DNA of 64,000 nucleotides from Desulfovibrio sp. Huiquan2017 (GTDB lineage: Bacteria > Desulfobacterota > Desulfovibrionia > Desulfovibrionales > Desulfovibrionaceae), in the NCBI RefSeq assembly GCF_017351175.1, contig NZ_JAFMPN010000001.1:1-64000 (forward strand), read 5' to 3'. This document shows positions 37,155 to 46,526 of the stretch, piece after piece. The translations under genes and the position numbers were made by a program. Numbering within the stretch: the first letter of the stretch is position 1; each line of letters opens with the position of its first letter. The notes below the pieces were generated by a model. It ran no database searches, had not been told where the DNA came from, and saw only the letters and a program-made list of their open reading frames with translations.

Positions 37155-38756
37155 ATGCCACAACGCAAACAATTGTCCGGCCACGCCATCAGGCGCATAT
37201 ACCTCCTGCTTCCGGCCCTGCTTCTGCTCGCCCAACTCCTGCCAAAAACCGTATCGGCGGAACCGGCCCCGACCGGGAAGGCCGAACCCTTTTCCCGCCA
37301 ACTGGTGGTGGACAAGGCTCGGCAATTGAGCCAGGCCCCCTTCAATCCGGCCCAAGGGGAGGTGCCCCAATCTCTGCTCGCCCTCAGCTACAGCGCCTGG
37401 CGCGACATCCGCTATCGCCCTGAAAAGGCCCTGTGGAAGAAAGAAAAACTCCCCTTCCAACTGCAATTCTTCCACCCCGGCCTGTTTTACGACCGGCTGG
37501 TGACCATTAACATTGTCAGCGGAGGCGAGGTCCGGGGGGTCCCCTTTGAAACCGCCCTGTTCGACTACGGCAACAACCATACCCTGCCGGAGCAGATCCC
37601 GGAACGGTTCGGCTTTGCCGGATTCCGCATCCACGGCCCGATCAATACACCCGGACACTTTGACGAAATCGCCGTGTTCCTGGGCGCAAGCTATCTCCGG
37701 GCCGTGGCCAAAGGCCAGGCCTACGGACTGTCGGCGCGCGGGCTGGCTGTGGACACCGCCCTGCCCGACGGCGAGGAATTTCCCTATTTCAAGGAATTCT
37801 GGATCGAAAAGCCGACCCGCCGGAGCACGAGCCTAACCGTACACGCCCTGCTGGACAGCAAAAGCCTGACCGGGGCCTACACCTTTGTCGTTCGCGGTGG
37901 CAAAACCACCACCATGGACGTCACCGCCACTTTGTTTCTGCGCATGCCCGTGACCAAGATCGGCATCGCTCCGCTGACCAGCATGTTCCTGTTCGGCGAA
38001 AATACCGACGACCGCAAGGTCCGGGACTTCCGCCCCGAGGTGCACGACTCGGACGGCCTGCTCATCAAGAACAACTCGGGCGAATGGTTCTGGCGTCCCT
38101 TGGACAACCCGGAGAACCTCGACATCAACGCCTTTCAGGCGGATAATGTGCGCGGCTTCGGGCTCATCCAGCGGGACCGCGAGTTTGCCCATTACCAGGA
38201 CCTCGAAGCGAGCTACGAACGCCGTCCGACCCTCTGGGTGGAGCCCGTGGGCGACTGGGGTCGCGGCCATGTGGAGTTAATCAATATCCCCACGGACCGG
38301 GACATCCACGACAACATTGTGGCCTTCTGGCGACCCAAGGATGAACTGCCCGTAGGGGTCCCCCAGACGTATGAATACCGGCTGCTGTGGTATAACGGCG
38401 GCTTCACCCACCCGCCCCTCGGCTATGTCGGGGCCACCCGGACCGGCGAAACCGAAAACGGCGGCCAGCGATTCATCGTCGATTTTCAAAGCAAAGCCCT
38501 GGGGCTGCTGCAACCGCCGGCCGAGGTGAAGGGCGTGGTCACCTGCGGCAAGGGCGCGGTGGTCGTCGAGCAGATTGTGGAGAAAAACCCCCATACCGGC
38601 GGCTGGCGCCTCTCTTTCGTGATTCGACCGGACCAGGCCCCCTCAGCCCTGGACAAGGTCCTGCCCAAACGCAGACAGCCCGTAGACCTGCGCGCCTTCC
38701 TAAAAATCAACGACACCACCCTGACGGAAACCTGGAACTATGCCTACCGCCCCTAA
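37155..38756 (+). CDS. opgG: Periplasmic glucan biosynthesis protein OpgG (MdoG)
   Basis: A 533-residue secreted protein required for osmoregulated periplasmic glucans, probably processing or branching the glucan backbone. The signal peptide ends after VSA at residue 35. The mature protein begins near FSRQLVVDKARQLSQAPF and carries family text such as YSAWRDIRYRPEKALW, PFQLQFFHPG and FLGASYLRAVAKGQAYGLSARGLA. The ATG at 37155 gives a clean signal peptide; a TTG at 37071 would add 28 residues without family match. It overlaps the next small gene by 17 bases. Confidence 0.95.
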   Translation: MPQRKQLSGHAIRRIYLLLPALLLLAQLLPKTVSAEPAPTGKAEPFSRQLVVDKARQLSQAPFNPAQGEVPQSLLALSYSAWRDIRYRPEKALWKKEKLPFQLQFFHPGLFYDRLVTINIVSGGEVRGVPFETALFDYGNNHTLPEQIPERFGFAGFRIHGPINTPGHFDEIAVFLGASYLRAVAKGQAYGLSARGLAVDTALPDGEEFPYFKEFWIEKPTRRSTSLTVHALLDSKSLTGAYTFVVRGGKTTTMDVTATLFLRMPVTKIGIAPLTSMFLFGENTDDRKVRDFRPEVHDSDGLLIKNNSGEWFWRPLDNPENLDINAFQADNVRGFGLIQRDREFAHYQDLEASYERRPTLWVEPVGDWGRGHVELINIPTDRDIHDNIVAFWRPKDELPVGVPQTYEYRLLWYNGGFTHPPLGYVGATRTGETENGGQRFIVDFQSKALGLLQPPAEVKGVVTCGKGAVVVEQIVEKNPHTGGWRLSFVIRPDQAPSALDKVLPKRRQPVDLRAFLKINDTTLTETWNYAYRP

Positions 38757-39114
38757 CCAAAGCCCGGCCGACGAAAAAGCGTCACGCGAACGGGCGGCTC
38801 GTTGCCTGACGGCCTACGCCGAACAATTGCCCATGGATACCGAGGACCGTCTGGTCCTGGTCCTTGAGACATTGCGCTCCCTGCCCGCCGGGGCCACCCC
38901 GGAACAGGCCCTGGACGCGCTCCTCTCCCGGTTGCCCGCCCAGGCTCCCAGGGCGTATCCACCGGACCGGCCGCCCATGTGCCGCAACCACATGCCCGGC
39001 CAGTATCTCGGCCGCCCTCGCTCCGGCCTGTCCGGATTTGCAGCCCAATGGGGCTGGCTGGCCATGCTCGGCCTCCTGCTGGCCTTGACGCTCCTGCTGA
39101 ACTTTTTTCAATGA
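38740..39114 (+). CDS. Small tail-anchored membrane protein between opgG and opgH
   Basis: A 124-residue protein I do not recognise. Residues 1-55 are a charged helical region (ADEKASRERAARCLTAYAEQL), 60-95 are proline- and arginine-rich, and one hydrophobic helix fills about 103-122 at the very end (WLAMLGLLLALTLLL). It would be anchored with its body in the cytoplasm. It overlaps opgG by 17 bases and opgH by four, so it is translated with both. OpgH here starts just before its first helix and lacks the long cytoplasmic N-terminus of the E. coli enzyme; this protein may stand in for that region. Confidence 0.75.
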   Translation: MPTAPNQSPADEKASRERAARCLTAYAEQLPMDTEDRLVLVLETLRSLPAGATPEQALDALLSRLPAQAPRAYPPDRPPMCRNHMPGQYLGRPRSGLSGFAAQWGWLAMLGLLLALTLLLNFFQ

Positions 39115-41219
39115 GACGGACCATGCAACGCGATGCGCAGAAGTCCCGCGCCCAGTTCTCCACCGCCAAACGCCGCTCGGTGCTGACCCTGCTCATCCTG
39201 ATCCCGTCGGCCCTGGCCAGTGCCTACGTCGGATCCGTGCTGCCCGAAAAGGGGTCCACCCCGCTGGAGCTGGCCATCATCATCGTCTACTCGATCCTCT
39301 TCGCCTGGATATCCGTCGGGTTCTGGACGGCCATCATGGGCTGGTTCACGTTGATGCGCCGCTATGACCGCTTTACGGCCAGTCACGCCCTGAGCGAACC
39401 GCTGGAGCCGGAATCCGCCCCGCGCACGGCCGTGCTCTTCCCCATTTGCAATGAGGATACGCCGAGGGTCATGGCCGGGGTCAAGACCACTTACCTCTCC
39501 CTGCAACGCACGGGAAAGACGGAGCAATTCGACATCCACATCCTGAGCGACTCCGGCAGCGCGGACAAATGGATGGAGGAAGAGGCCGCCTGGGCCGGGC
39601 TGGTGGAGGAACTCGGAGCGCAAGAGCGCATCTTCTACCGCAACCGAAAGGTGAACCTGAAGCGCAAGAGCGGCAACGTAGCCGACTTCTGCCGCCGCCA
39701 TGGCCGAAGCTACACTTACATGGCCGTGTTCGACGCGGACAGCGTCATGCGCGGCGACACCCTGTGCGACATGGTCCACATCATGGAGCGGCGGCCCCGC
39801 ATCGGCATCCTGCAAACCGCGCCCGCCTGCTTCGGGCGGGAAACCCTGCTCGGGCGGCTGCAACAGTTCGCCAACCGCGCCTACGGCCCCATGTTCGCGG
39901 CCGGACTGCACTTCTGGCAGCTGGGCGACGCCCAATACTGGGGCCACAACGCGCTCATCCGCGTGGAACCGTTCATGCGCCACTGCGGCCTGCCCCGGCT
40001 GTCGGGCAATCCGCCTCTGGGCGGCGACATCCTCAGTCACGACTTCGTGGAAGCCTCGCTCATGCGCCGCGCCGGGTGGGAAGTTTGGCTGGCCTTCGAC
40101 CTGACCGGCAGTTGGGAGGAGAACCCGCCCAACCTGCTCTCGGAGCTGAAACGCGACCGGCGCTGGTGCCAGGGCAATCTGCAACACCTCCGCCTGCTGT
40201 TCACCGAAGGGCTCTTCCCGGCCCACCGGGTGCTTTTTCTCAACGGCGCCATGAGCTACGTCTCGGCCCTGTTGTGGTTCCTCTTCCTGATGCTATCCTC
40301 GGCCGAGGCCGTGCTCCAAGCCATGGTCGGACCGAGCTACTTCGCGGCAACGCGCTCCCTGTTCCCGTCCTGGCCCGTATGGCAGCCCCTCTGGGCCCTG
40401 GTTCTGCTGGGCACCACGGGCGTCCTGCTCTTCTTTCCCAAGGTCCTGAGCTACCTGATAATCGTGTTCAAGACCCGACAGGCAAAACAGTTCGGCGGCG
40501 CATTGAAGTTGCTGTCGAGTATTGTCCTGGAAGTGGCCTTCTCGGCATTGCTCGCACCCATACGCATGTTTTTCCATAGCAAGTTTGTGTGCATCACCCT
40601 GCTTGGCCGGAAAATAGGCTGGGGGTCGCAACAGCGCGACGACCGACCGACCACCTGGGGCGACGCTCTGCGTTTTCACGGCGGGGGCACCCTCTTTGGA
40701 CTACTTTGGGGCGGAATCGTCTGGCTCTATGCCCCGCGCTTTTTCTGGTGGATCGCCCCCATCGTCCTGCCCATCGTCCTGTCCATGCCCCTGTCCGTGT
40801 TGACCAGCCACGACGGCCCAGGCCGCTGGCTGCGCAAGAAGGGACTGCTCCTCATTCCCGAGGAGACCTGCCCGGATCAAGAAATTCGGGATGTGACCCG
40901 CTTCACGGCCGAAATGGAGGCCGCGCCCGTGCCCCTCAATCTGCCCCGCCAGGCGGGCTTCCTGCGCGCGCTGCTCGACCCGGCAGTCAACGGCCTGCGC
41001 CGCGCCCTGCTCCTGCGCCACAAGCGTAATCCGGGCGAAGCAGCCCGCAAACGAAGCGCCAGCCTGACGGAAAAGGTGTTGACGGCGGGTCCCAACGCCC
41101 TGTCCCCCGGCGAAAAGCTGACCTTGTTGCGCGACCCGGACGGTCTCCTGGCCGTGCATCGCCAGGCCTGGACCGCCGACGACGGCGCCGTGCGCCGGGC
41201 ATGGCTCAAACAGGCCTGA
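39111..41219 (+). CDS. opgH: Glucan glucosyltransferase OpgH (MdoH)
   Basis: A membrane-embedded family 2 glycosyltransferase that polymerises UDP-glucose into the linear backbone of periplasmic glucans. It has 702 residues against about 850 in E. coli; the missing part is the N-terminal cytoplasmic region. Two helices come first, then the catalytic domain with PICNEDTPRV, the metal motif FDADSV, the GGDILSHDF acid motif and the acceptor motif RDRRWCQGN. Several helices follow, then a soluble tail. The ATG at 39111 forms an ATGA overlap with the upstream stop; an ATG at 39123 is possible. Confidence 0.93.
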   Translation: MRRTMQRDAQKSRAQFSTAKRRSVLTLLILIPSALASAYVGSVLPEKGSTPLELAIIIVYSILFAWISVGFWTAIMGWFTLMRRYDRFTASHALSEPLEPESAPRTAVLFPICNEDTPRVMAGVKTTYLSLQRTGKTEQFDIHILSDSGSADKWMEEEAAWAGLVEELGAQERIFYRNRKVNLKRKSGNVADFCRRHGRSYTYMAVFDADSVMRGDTLCDMVHIMERRPRIGILQTAPACFGRETLLGRLQQFANRAYGPMFAAGLHFWQLGDAQYWGHNALIRVEPFMRHCGLPRLSGNPPLGGDILSHDFVEASLMRRAGWEVWLAFDLTGSWEENPPNLLSELKRDRRWCQGNLQHLRLLFTEGLFPAHRVLFLNGAMSYVSALLWFLFLMLSSAEAVLQAMVGPSYFAATRSLFPSWPVWQPLWALVLLGTTGVLLFFPKVLSYLIIVFKTRQAKQFGGALKLLSSIVLEVAFSALLAPIRMFFHSKFVCITLLGRKIGWGSQQRDDRPTTWGDALRFHGGGTLFGLLWGGIVWLYAPRFFWWIAPIVLPIVLSMPLSVLTSHDGPGRWLRKKGLLLIPEETCPDQEIRDVTRFTAEMEAAPVPLNLPRQAGFLRALLDPAVNGLRRALLLRHKRNPGEAARKRSASLTEKVLTAGPNALSPGEKLTLLRDPDGLLAVHRQAWTADDGAVRRAWLKQA

Positions 41220-41415
41220 CCCCGCCCGCGCAACGACGCGCCAGGGGCGTCCCCTATCGAACATCATTCCATTGACCTGACGCCAGGGTAAGGTAAGATA
41301 AATTCGCGCCGGAAAGACCGCAGGCCGTACGGCGTGCGCTCAGGCAATCACCCAGATCAGCGACGAGAACATCCATGAACAACACCGCCAACGGCATTCA
41401 CGGAATCAGGAAACG

Positions 41416-41441
41416 AAAAAACCCCGCCATTGCTGACGGGG
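41416..41441 (-). terminator. Rho-independent terminator after tRNA-Lys
   Basis: On the minus strand CCCCGTC pairs with GGCGGGG around an AGCAAT loop, followed by six T residues. Between opgH (stop 41219) and this point nothing coding is seen; a GACGC/GCGTC hairpin at 41235-41251 lacks a T tract. Confidence 0.85.
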
Positions 41442-41454
41442 TGTGTTTTCTGAG

Positions 41455-41530
41455 TGGTGGGTCACCAAGGAATCGAACCTTGAACCTCCGGATTAAGAGT
41501 CCGCTGCTCTGCCAATTGAGCTAGTGACCC
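41455..41530 (-). tRNA. tRNA-Lys (anticodon CTT)
   Basis: A complete 76-base cloverleaf on the minus strand. The acceptor GGGTCAC pairs with GTGACCC, the D stem is GCTC/GAGC, and the anticodon loop is CTCTTAA with anticodon CTT. The T loop is TTCGATT. The discriminator is A and CCA is encoded. Confidence 0.97.
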
Positions 41531-41565
41531 ACTCGGTCGCGCCGTTGTTCGTCACGACGGAGAGA

Positions 41566-41594
41566 TAACTATAAGTAGGCCCAGAAAAAGTCAA
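41566..41594 (-). promoter_or_regulatory. Sigma-70 promoter for tRNA-Lys
   Basis: On the minus strand TTGACT (41589-41594) is followed after 17 bases by TAGTTA, or after 15 by TATAGT, giving a start 25-30 bases before the tRNA. The rest of the gap to the DsbD gene is A/T-rich. Confidence 0.5.
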
Positions 41595-41628
41595 CAACAA
41601 ATTTCCATTTTTTTTAAATAGGACCTAA

Positions 41629-43458
41629 ATGCCCATAAACAAGCTGTTTTTCACCCTCCTTCTAAGCGCCCTTCTGTTCCTGCCCGCATCGCCCGCAAAG
41701 GCTCTGATGCAGCCATCTTCCCTGCCAATGAAGACTTCGATGGAACCGTTCGGCCTGGCCCCGGACGCGATTAGAACCGGTTCTCCGGGCGGCGTCCTGC
41801 TGGCCCTGACCCTGCACATCGAAAAGGATTGGTACGCCTATTCCAACGTGCCGGGCGAGACGGGCAAGCCCACGCGGCTGACGGCCACCGCCGCCGACGG
41901 GACCTCCCTGGCCGTGTTCTATCCCAAAGGCGAGGACAAGCCGGATTCCTACGATCCGACGATCACCGTGGCCGCGTACCACGACGGGACCACCCTATTC
42001 GTTCTGGTGCCCAACGGCCTGAAACGCCCCTTCCCGGTGAATCTGTCCCTGGACCTGCTCCTGTGCCACCCGACCAAGTGCGTCCCGGCCCGGGTCGAAT
42101 CCGCCTTCGGACAGGCCGAACTCGACGCCGGCGCCCTCCCGGCCGCCGCCGCACAACCGTGGTGGGACGACTTCCGGCACATGGCTCGCGGCACGGCGCA
42201 GTCCCCGGCCGAGCCTGCCCCCGAGGCCGATGCGGCCGTCATAAACTGGCAATTTGCCCCGACCTACTTCCAGCCGGGACTCGAAGTGGGCGGTCTGCTC
42301 TCGGCCGTGCTCATGGGGCTTTTGGCAGGACTCATCCTCAACATCATGCCGTGCGTCCTGCCGGTGGTCAGCCTGAAGCTCTCCTCCCTGCTCGGAGCCG
42401 GGGCCGACGGAGACCCACACGCGCGTATCCGGGCCTTCCGCGAGCACAACGTCTTTTTCGTGCTCGGCGTATTGACCTTCTTCCTGATTCTGGCCCTGGT
42501 CCTGGGCGCCACGGGCTCGGCCTGGGGGGCGCTGTTCCAGAACCGCTGGCTGGTATTCGGCATGGCCGCAATCATGGGCGCCCTGGCCCTGAGCCTGTTC
42601 GGCCTGTTCCACCTGCCGGTCATCGACCTCAAATTCGGGGCCGGGCACAACACCCCGCGCAAGCAGGCGTTCTTCACCGGAATGCTGACGACCCTGCTGG
42701 CCACCCCATGCAGCGGCCCGTTTCTGGGCGGCGTGCTCGGTTGGGCACTCATCCAGGGGCCGGTGATCATCGCCACGGTTTTCGTTTCCATCGGCCTGGG
42801 CATGTCCGCGCCCTACTTGCTGCTCATAGTGAGCCCCGGCCTGTCACGCTTCCTGCCTCGGTCCGGACCGTGGATCGTGTACGTGGAAAAGGGCATCGCC
42901 TTCTTCCTGCTGGGCACGGCCTTCTATCTGCTCGGCATCGCCTTGGGCGGCGCGAGCATGCGCATCCTCGCCCCCTTGTGGGTCATCCTGTTCGGCGGCT
43001 GGCTGTGGGTCCGCTCCCGCCCTCTCCGGCAGGGGACCCAACTCGTCCTGCGCATCGCCATGCTCGTGCTCCTGGCCGCCACGGTCTACTGGACTCTCCC
43101 CATGCAAACCCAATCCGATCCGTGGGAGCAATTCTCTCCCGCCACACTCGACCGCGACCTGGGCGGCGAAAAGATCTTCCTGGAATTCACCGCCGACTGG
43201 TGTCCCACCTGCAAGGCCCTTGAGGCCACGGTCATGACCAGGAAAAACGTAACCACGTGGAAGGAGCGCTACGGCGTCCGCTTCATCAAGGTGGACATGA
43301 CCAAACGCGACCCCGAGGCCGAGGCGCTGCTGGCCGCGCTGGGCAGCCGCAGCCTGCCCACGGCTGCCGTGTTCCGGGTCAACGGTCGCGAGACCCCGGT
43401 GGTCATCCGCGATCTGTACACAGCCGACCAGCTTGAAAGCTTGCTGAAATCCCTTTAG
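41629..43458 (+). CDS. dsbD: DsbD/ScsB-type thiol:disulfide interchange protein
   Basis: Carries electrons from cytoplasmic thioredoxin across the membrane to periplasmic disulfide enzymes. The 609 residues include a signal peptide (1-25) and an N-terminal periplasmic domain (about 30-170) with one cysteine pair (LLCHPTKC). The membrane domain (about 215-500) has redox cysteines in MPCVLP (near 241) and TPCSGP (361). A C-terminal thioredoxin domain has the active site WCPTCK (about 524-529). All three redox units are therefore present. The 31-base gap to the alcohol dehydrogenase gene may put them on one transcript. Confidence 0.93.
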   Translation: MPINKLFFTLLLSALLFLPASPAKALMQPSSLPMKTSMEPFGLAPDAIRTGSPGGVLLALTLHIEKDWYAYSNVPGETGKPTRLTATAADGTSLAVFYPKGEDKPDSYDPTITVAAYHDGTTLFVLVPNGLKRPFPVNLSLDLLLCHPTKCVPARVESAFGQAELDAGALPAAAAQPWWDDFRHMARGTAQSPAEPAPEADAAVINWQFAPTYFQPGLEVGGLLSAVLMGLLAGLILNIMPCVLPVVSLKLSSLLGAGADGDPHARIRAFREHNVFFVLGVLTFFLILALVLGATGSAWGALFQNRWLVFGMAAIMGALALSLFGLFHLPVIDLKFGAGHNTPRKQAFFTGMLTTLLATPCSGPFLGGVLGWALIQGPVIIATVFVSIGLGMSAPYLLLIVSPGLSRFLPRSGPWIVYVEKGIAFFLLGTAFYLLGIALGGASMRILAPLWVILFGGWLWVRSRPLRQGTQLVLRIAMLVLLAATVYWTLPMQTQSDPWEQFSPATLDRDLGGEKIFLEFTADWCPTCKALEATVMTRKNVTTWKERYGVRFIKVDMTKRDPEAEALLAALGSRSLPTAAVFRVNGRETPVVIRDLYTADQLESLLKSL

Positions 43459-43489
43459 ATAATCGAAAACAACTTCGAGGAGACACCCC

Positions 43490-44686
43490 TTGCTCAACTT
43501 TCAGTACTTCATGCCCACCCGCATAGTCTTCGGTCCCGACAGCCTCGACCGCCTGGGAGACACCCCCCACCTGCCGCGCGGCGACAAGGCCATGATCGTC
43601 ATCGGCCAGTCCGGTGCAATGATCGACCAGGGCTACCTGGCCCGCGTCCAGTCCCTGCTCTCCAAGCAGGACGTCCAGACCATCGTCTACGACAAAATCC
43701 AACCCAACCCCGAATCCGACACCGTGGACGAGGCGGCCGCCGTCTGCCGCGACATGGGCGTCAAGTTCGTGGTCGGCCTGGGCGGCGGGTCCACCATCGA
43801 CTCGGCCAAGGCCATCGCCACCATGGCAACCAATCCCGGCAAATACTGGGACTACATGCAGGCGGGTTCCGGCGGAGGCCAGACCCCGGCAAACGAGCCC
43901 CTGCCCATCGTGGCCATCCCGACCACGGCGGGCACCGGCACCGAGGCCGACCCGTGGACTGTCATCACCAAGTCCGGCACCGACGCGCAAGAGAAAGTCG
44001 GCTGGGGGTATGACGGAACCTTCCCGGCCCTGTCCATCGTGGATCCCAAGTTGATGCTTTCCGTGCCGCCGAGGCAGACCGCCTACACCGGCATGGACGC
44101 CTTTTTCCACGCGGCTGAGGCATATCTGGCCACCTGCCGCCAGCCTGCCAGCGACGCGCTCGCCCTGGAGGCCGTGCACCTCATCAGCCACACCCTGCCC
44201 CAGGCCGTGGCCGATGGCGGCAACCTGGAGGCGCGGACCGTCATGGCCTGGGCCAGCACTGCGGCCGGGCTGTGCGAAACCTACTCCTCGTGCATCTCCC
44301 AGCACTCCCTGGAACACGCCCTGTCGGCCTTCCACCCCCATCTGCCCCACGGGGCCGGGCTGGTGCTGCTGTCCAAGGCGTACTTCGGCTTCCTGGCCGC
44401 CCGGGGCGAGGAACGCCTGGGCGATCTGGCCCTGGCCATGGGCGATACCCTGGCCGAGGACCTGGAAGAGGAAGTGAGCGGCGTGGCCTTCCTGGACGCC
44501 CTGGACACGCTCATCACCGAGGTCGGCCTGGGCGAGGAGAAATTGTCCGACTACGGCGTGACCCGCGAGGAAATCCCGGCCCTGGCCGAAAATGCGCTGT
44601 CCACCATGGGCGAACTCTTCGCCGTCACCCCGGTGGACATGTCCGTGGAGGACGTCATCGCCATCTACGAGGCGGCCTACGAATAA
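43490..44686 (+). CDS. Iron-containing alcohol dehydrogenase
   Basis: A 398-residue group III alcohol dehydrogenase that oxidises or reduces small alcohols and aldehydes with NAD(P). The nucleotide-binding glycine motif is GLGGGSTIDSAKAIA, followed by IPTTAGTGTEA. The iron site uses the aspartate of GMDAFFHAAEAYL (about 203) with a histidine four positions later, and histidines in HSLEHALSAFHPHLPHG. The TTG at 43490 is well supported by GAGGAG seven bases upstream, and the family N-terminus begins there. In sulfate reducers such enzymes commonly oxidise ethanol. Confidence 0.94.
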   Translation: MLNFQYFMPTRIVFGPDSLDRLGDTPHLPRGDKAMIVIGQSGAMIDQGYLARVQSLLSKQDVQTIVYDKIQPNPESDTVDEAAAVCRDMGVKFVVGLGGGSTIDSAKAIATMATNPGKYWDYMQAGSGGGQTPANEPLPIVAIPTTAGTGTEADPWTVITKSGTDAQEKVGWGYDGTFPALSIVDPKLMLSVPPRQTAYTGMDAFFHAAEAYLATCRQPASDALALEAVHLISHTLPQAVADGGNLEARTVMAWASTAAGLCETYSSCISQHSLEHALSAFHPHLPHGAGLVLLSKAYFGFLAARGEERLGDLALAMGDTLAEDLEEEVSGVAFLDALDTLITEVGLGEEKLSDYGVTREEIPALAENALSTMGELFAVTPVDMSVEDVIAIYEAAYE

Positions 44687-44711
44687 ACCGCCCCCCTGTG
44701 CGCAGATAAAG

Positions 44712-44738
44712 AAAAGGCTCCCTTTCGGGAGCCTTTTT
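44712..44738. terminator. Bidirectional terminator between the alcohol dehydrogenase and STAS-like genes
   Basis: Stem AAAGGCTCCC/GGGAGCCTTT with a TTTC loop, flanked by A residues on the left and T residues on the right, so it works for both convergent genes. It touches the stop codon of the minus-strand gene. Confidence 0.88.
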
Positions 44739-45127
44739 CATTCCGGCAGGGACGATTCGCGAAGGAGCCAGTGTTGCGCGTCCTGTTGGGTATGGAAACT
44801 CTTGTAGGAAGCGGAACGGTTGACCAGGGCGGTTTCCACCAGCCGGCTGGCCTCCGGGTTGTGCGGATTGGACAGGACGGCCAGGCGCAGGCCGAGCTTG
44901 GCCACGTCCCTGTTCTCCATGAAATTGGCGAAGGTGATGACGTCCAATGGCGAAAGGTCCAGGCGAAAGGTCCGGTTATCTACCAAAATGCGCGTCCGGC
45001 GGGTCTCCCGGGCCTTGGACAGCAAGTGCAGCCCCCATTCGATAAAGGTCTCGGCATCGTTGACCACGCCATCGGTGATGCACAGAAGATACTCATCCTT
45101 GGATGTGAAAATCTGGGTGTAATCCAT
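44738..45127 (-). CDS. Small protein with SpoIIAA/STAS-like pattern
   Basis: A 129-residue soluble protein with no signal or membrane helix. The strand-helix pattern, with a conserved middle strand RTRILVDNRTFRLDLSP followed by a helix (VITFANFM), recalls the SpoIIAA-like STAS proteins, some of which bind lipids or act as anti-anti-sigma factors. There is no phosphorylatable serine at the usual place that I can identify, so a sigma-control role is not supported. The ATG at 45127 has a GGGGGAA site upstream; the longer frame is rejected. It stands alone. Confidence 0.65.
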   Translation of the reverse strand: MDYTQIFTSKDEYLLCITDGVVNDAETFIEWGLHLLSKARETRRTRILVDNRTFRLDLSPLDVITFANFMENRDVAKLGLRLAVLSNPHNPEASRLVETALVNRSASYKSFHTQQDAQHWLLRESSLPE

Positions 45128-45216
45128 GCTTCCCCCGGTTGTTGCGAACAGGTGGCGGAAGGCCCGCCTTTGTTTCACCTTACAACACCCGACGGAAAGA
45201 ATCCAATCAGGCTCTC

Positions 45217-46440
45217 CTATTTCACCGGAATCATGTCGTAGCGGTCGCCCGAAATGCAGCGGCAGCCGTCGGCCGTGATCTCGAAGGTGTTCTCCACGCC
45301 GACCATGGCCACGTCGCGAATGCCTTGTTTGGGCTCCAAGGCGATAACCATGCCCTGTTCCAGCGGCTGGGTGAACCCCTTGGCCATGGGCGGGAACTCG
45401 TCCACGGTCAAGCCGATGCCATGGCCCACGAACGGGACCTTGTTCTCATCCAGCCCCATGAAGCCGTCGGCAAAGCCCCGTTTCCCGGCCTCCTCTACGC
45501 AATGGACGTAGAGTGTCTCCGGCGTGACGCCCGGTCCGGCCTCGGCGCACATCCAGTCCTGAAGCTCCATGCAGAACTCGTGGGCGCGGCGGATGTCGGC
45601 GGGGATGGACGAGGCGGCCCCGGCGAAATAGGCCTGGGTCTTGTCCGTATGGTAACCTTCGAGCTGGAAGCCGATGTCGAGCATGAGCGGCTCACCCTCC
45701 CGCCAGATCTTGTTTGCGTTCCCCATAAGCGCCGAGGCGGGATGCTCGCCGCGCAATCCCAAGGGCCCGTTGAACCCGCTGGGGTAGTTGCCGGAATCCC
45801 CGGCCGAGACATGGCCCAGGAAAGCCTCTTCGTCGTGAGCCTGCATGCGCAGAATGCCCATATGCCCTTCGCCGAAGAAGACCTCCCACGCCTTGTGAGC
45901 GATCTCGCGCTCGGTCATGCCGGGATGGATCCTGCCGGGCAGGACGTCATACAGGCAGTGATGGTGCTTTTCGCCGCAGCGGCGCAGGATGTCCAGCTCG
46001 AACTCGGACTTGACCATTCTGGCCAAGGCCACGGCATGATCGCCGGGAACGAGGGTGTAATCCTTAAGCTTGGCCGCCAGCATGGTCCCGAGCTGCCAGG
46101 TGAGCCCGGACATGACCGCGGCCAGGGTCGGGGTAAAGGGACTGCCGACGTCAGCGCACAGGCCGGGCAGTTCCGAATAGGATTTGTATGGAAGGATATG
46201 ATCGATGCCCGCCTCCAGCCGGGCCCGGTTAACGCCCTTGCGGATGAGCAGCACGGAATCGCCCTCGAGCGGAACCCAAAGCACGCCCTGGCCGAACGTG
46301 CCGGTCAGGTAGTAGATGTTCAGCCTGGAAAAGACTAGGATGCCGCCCGCTTCGGGAGCGAGAACATGCAGATGGCGCCGAACGGCGTCACGGCGGCGCT
46401 TCAGTTCTTCTTCGGGGATACGGGCAAGGGCTTCGAACAT
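45217..46440 (-). CDS. M24-family metallopeptidase (Xaa-Pro aminopeptidase type)
   Basis: A 407-residue pita-bread-fold peptidase. The N-terminal creatinase-like domain (1-165) starts with RRDAVRRHL and contains FSRLNIYYLTGT. The catalytic domain has the metal ligands in MLDIGFQLEGYHTDKTQ (two aspartates), VGHGIGL, IALEPKQG and GVENTFEI, so the full five-residue set is present. It should trim N-terminal residues before proline or act on a related substrate. It is transcribed away from the CoA-binding gene across an 86-base divergent region. Confidence 0.92.
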   Translation of the reverse strand: MFEALARIPEEELKRRRDAVRRHLHVLAPEAGGILVFSRLNIYYLTGTFGQGVLWVPLEGDSVLLIRKGVNRARLEAGIDHILPYKSYSELPGLCADVGSPFTPTLAAVMSGLTWQLGTMLAAKLKDYTLVPGDHAVALARMVKSEFELDILRRCGEKHHHCLYDVLPGRIHPGMTEREIAHKAWEVFFGEGHMGILRMQAHDEEAFLGHVSAGDSGNYPSGFNGPLGLRGEHPASALMGNANKIWREGEPLMLDIGFQLEGYHTDKTQAYFAGAASSIPADIRRAHEFCMELQDWMCAEAGPGVTPETLYVHCVEEAGKRGFADGFMGLDENKVPFVGHGIGLTVDEFPPMAKGFTQPLEQGMVIALEPKQGIRDVAMVGVENTFEITADGCRCISGDRYDMIPVK

Positions 46441-46526
46441 GGGGAGGCTCCTTCAAGGATATATCGACTAGGCAATCGGAAGGCTTTGCTGTACAACGGC
46501 CTTCGCAATCAACGAGGTATCGAACT

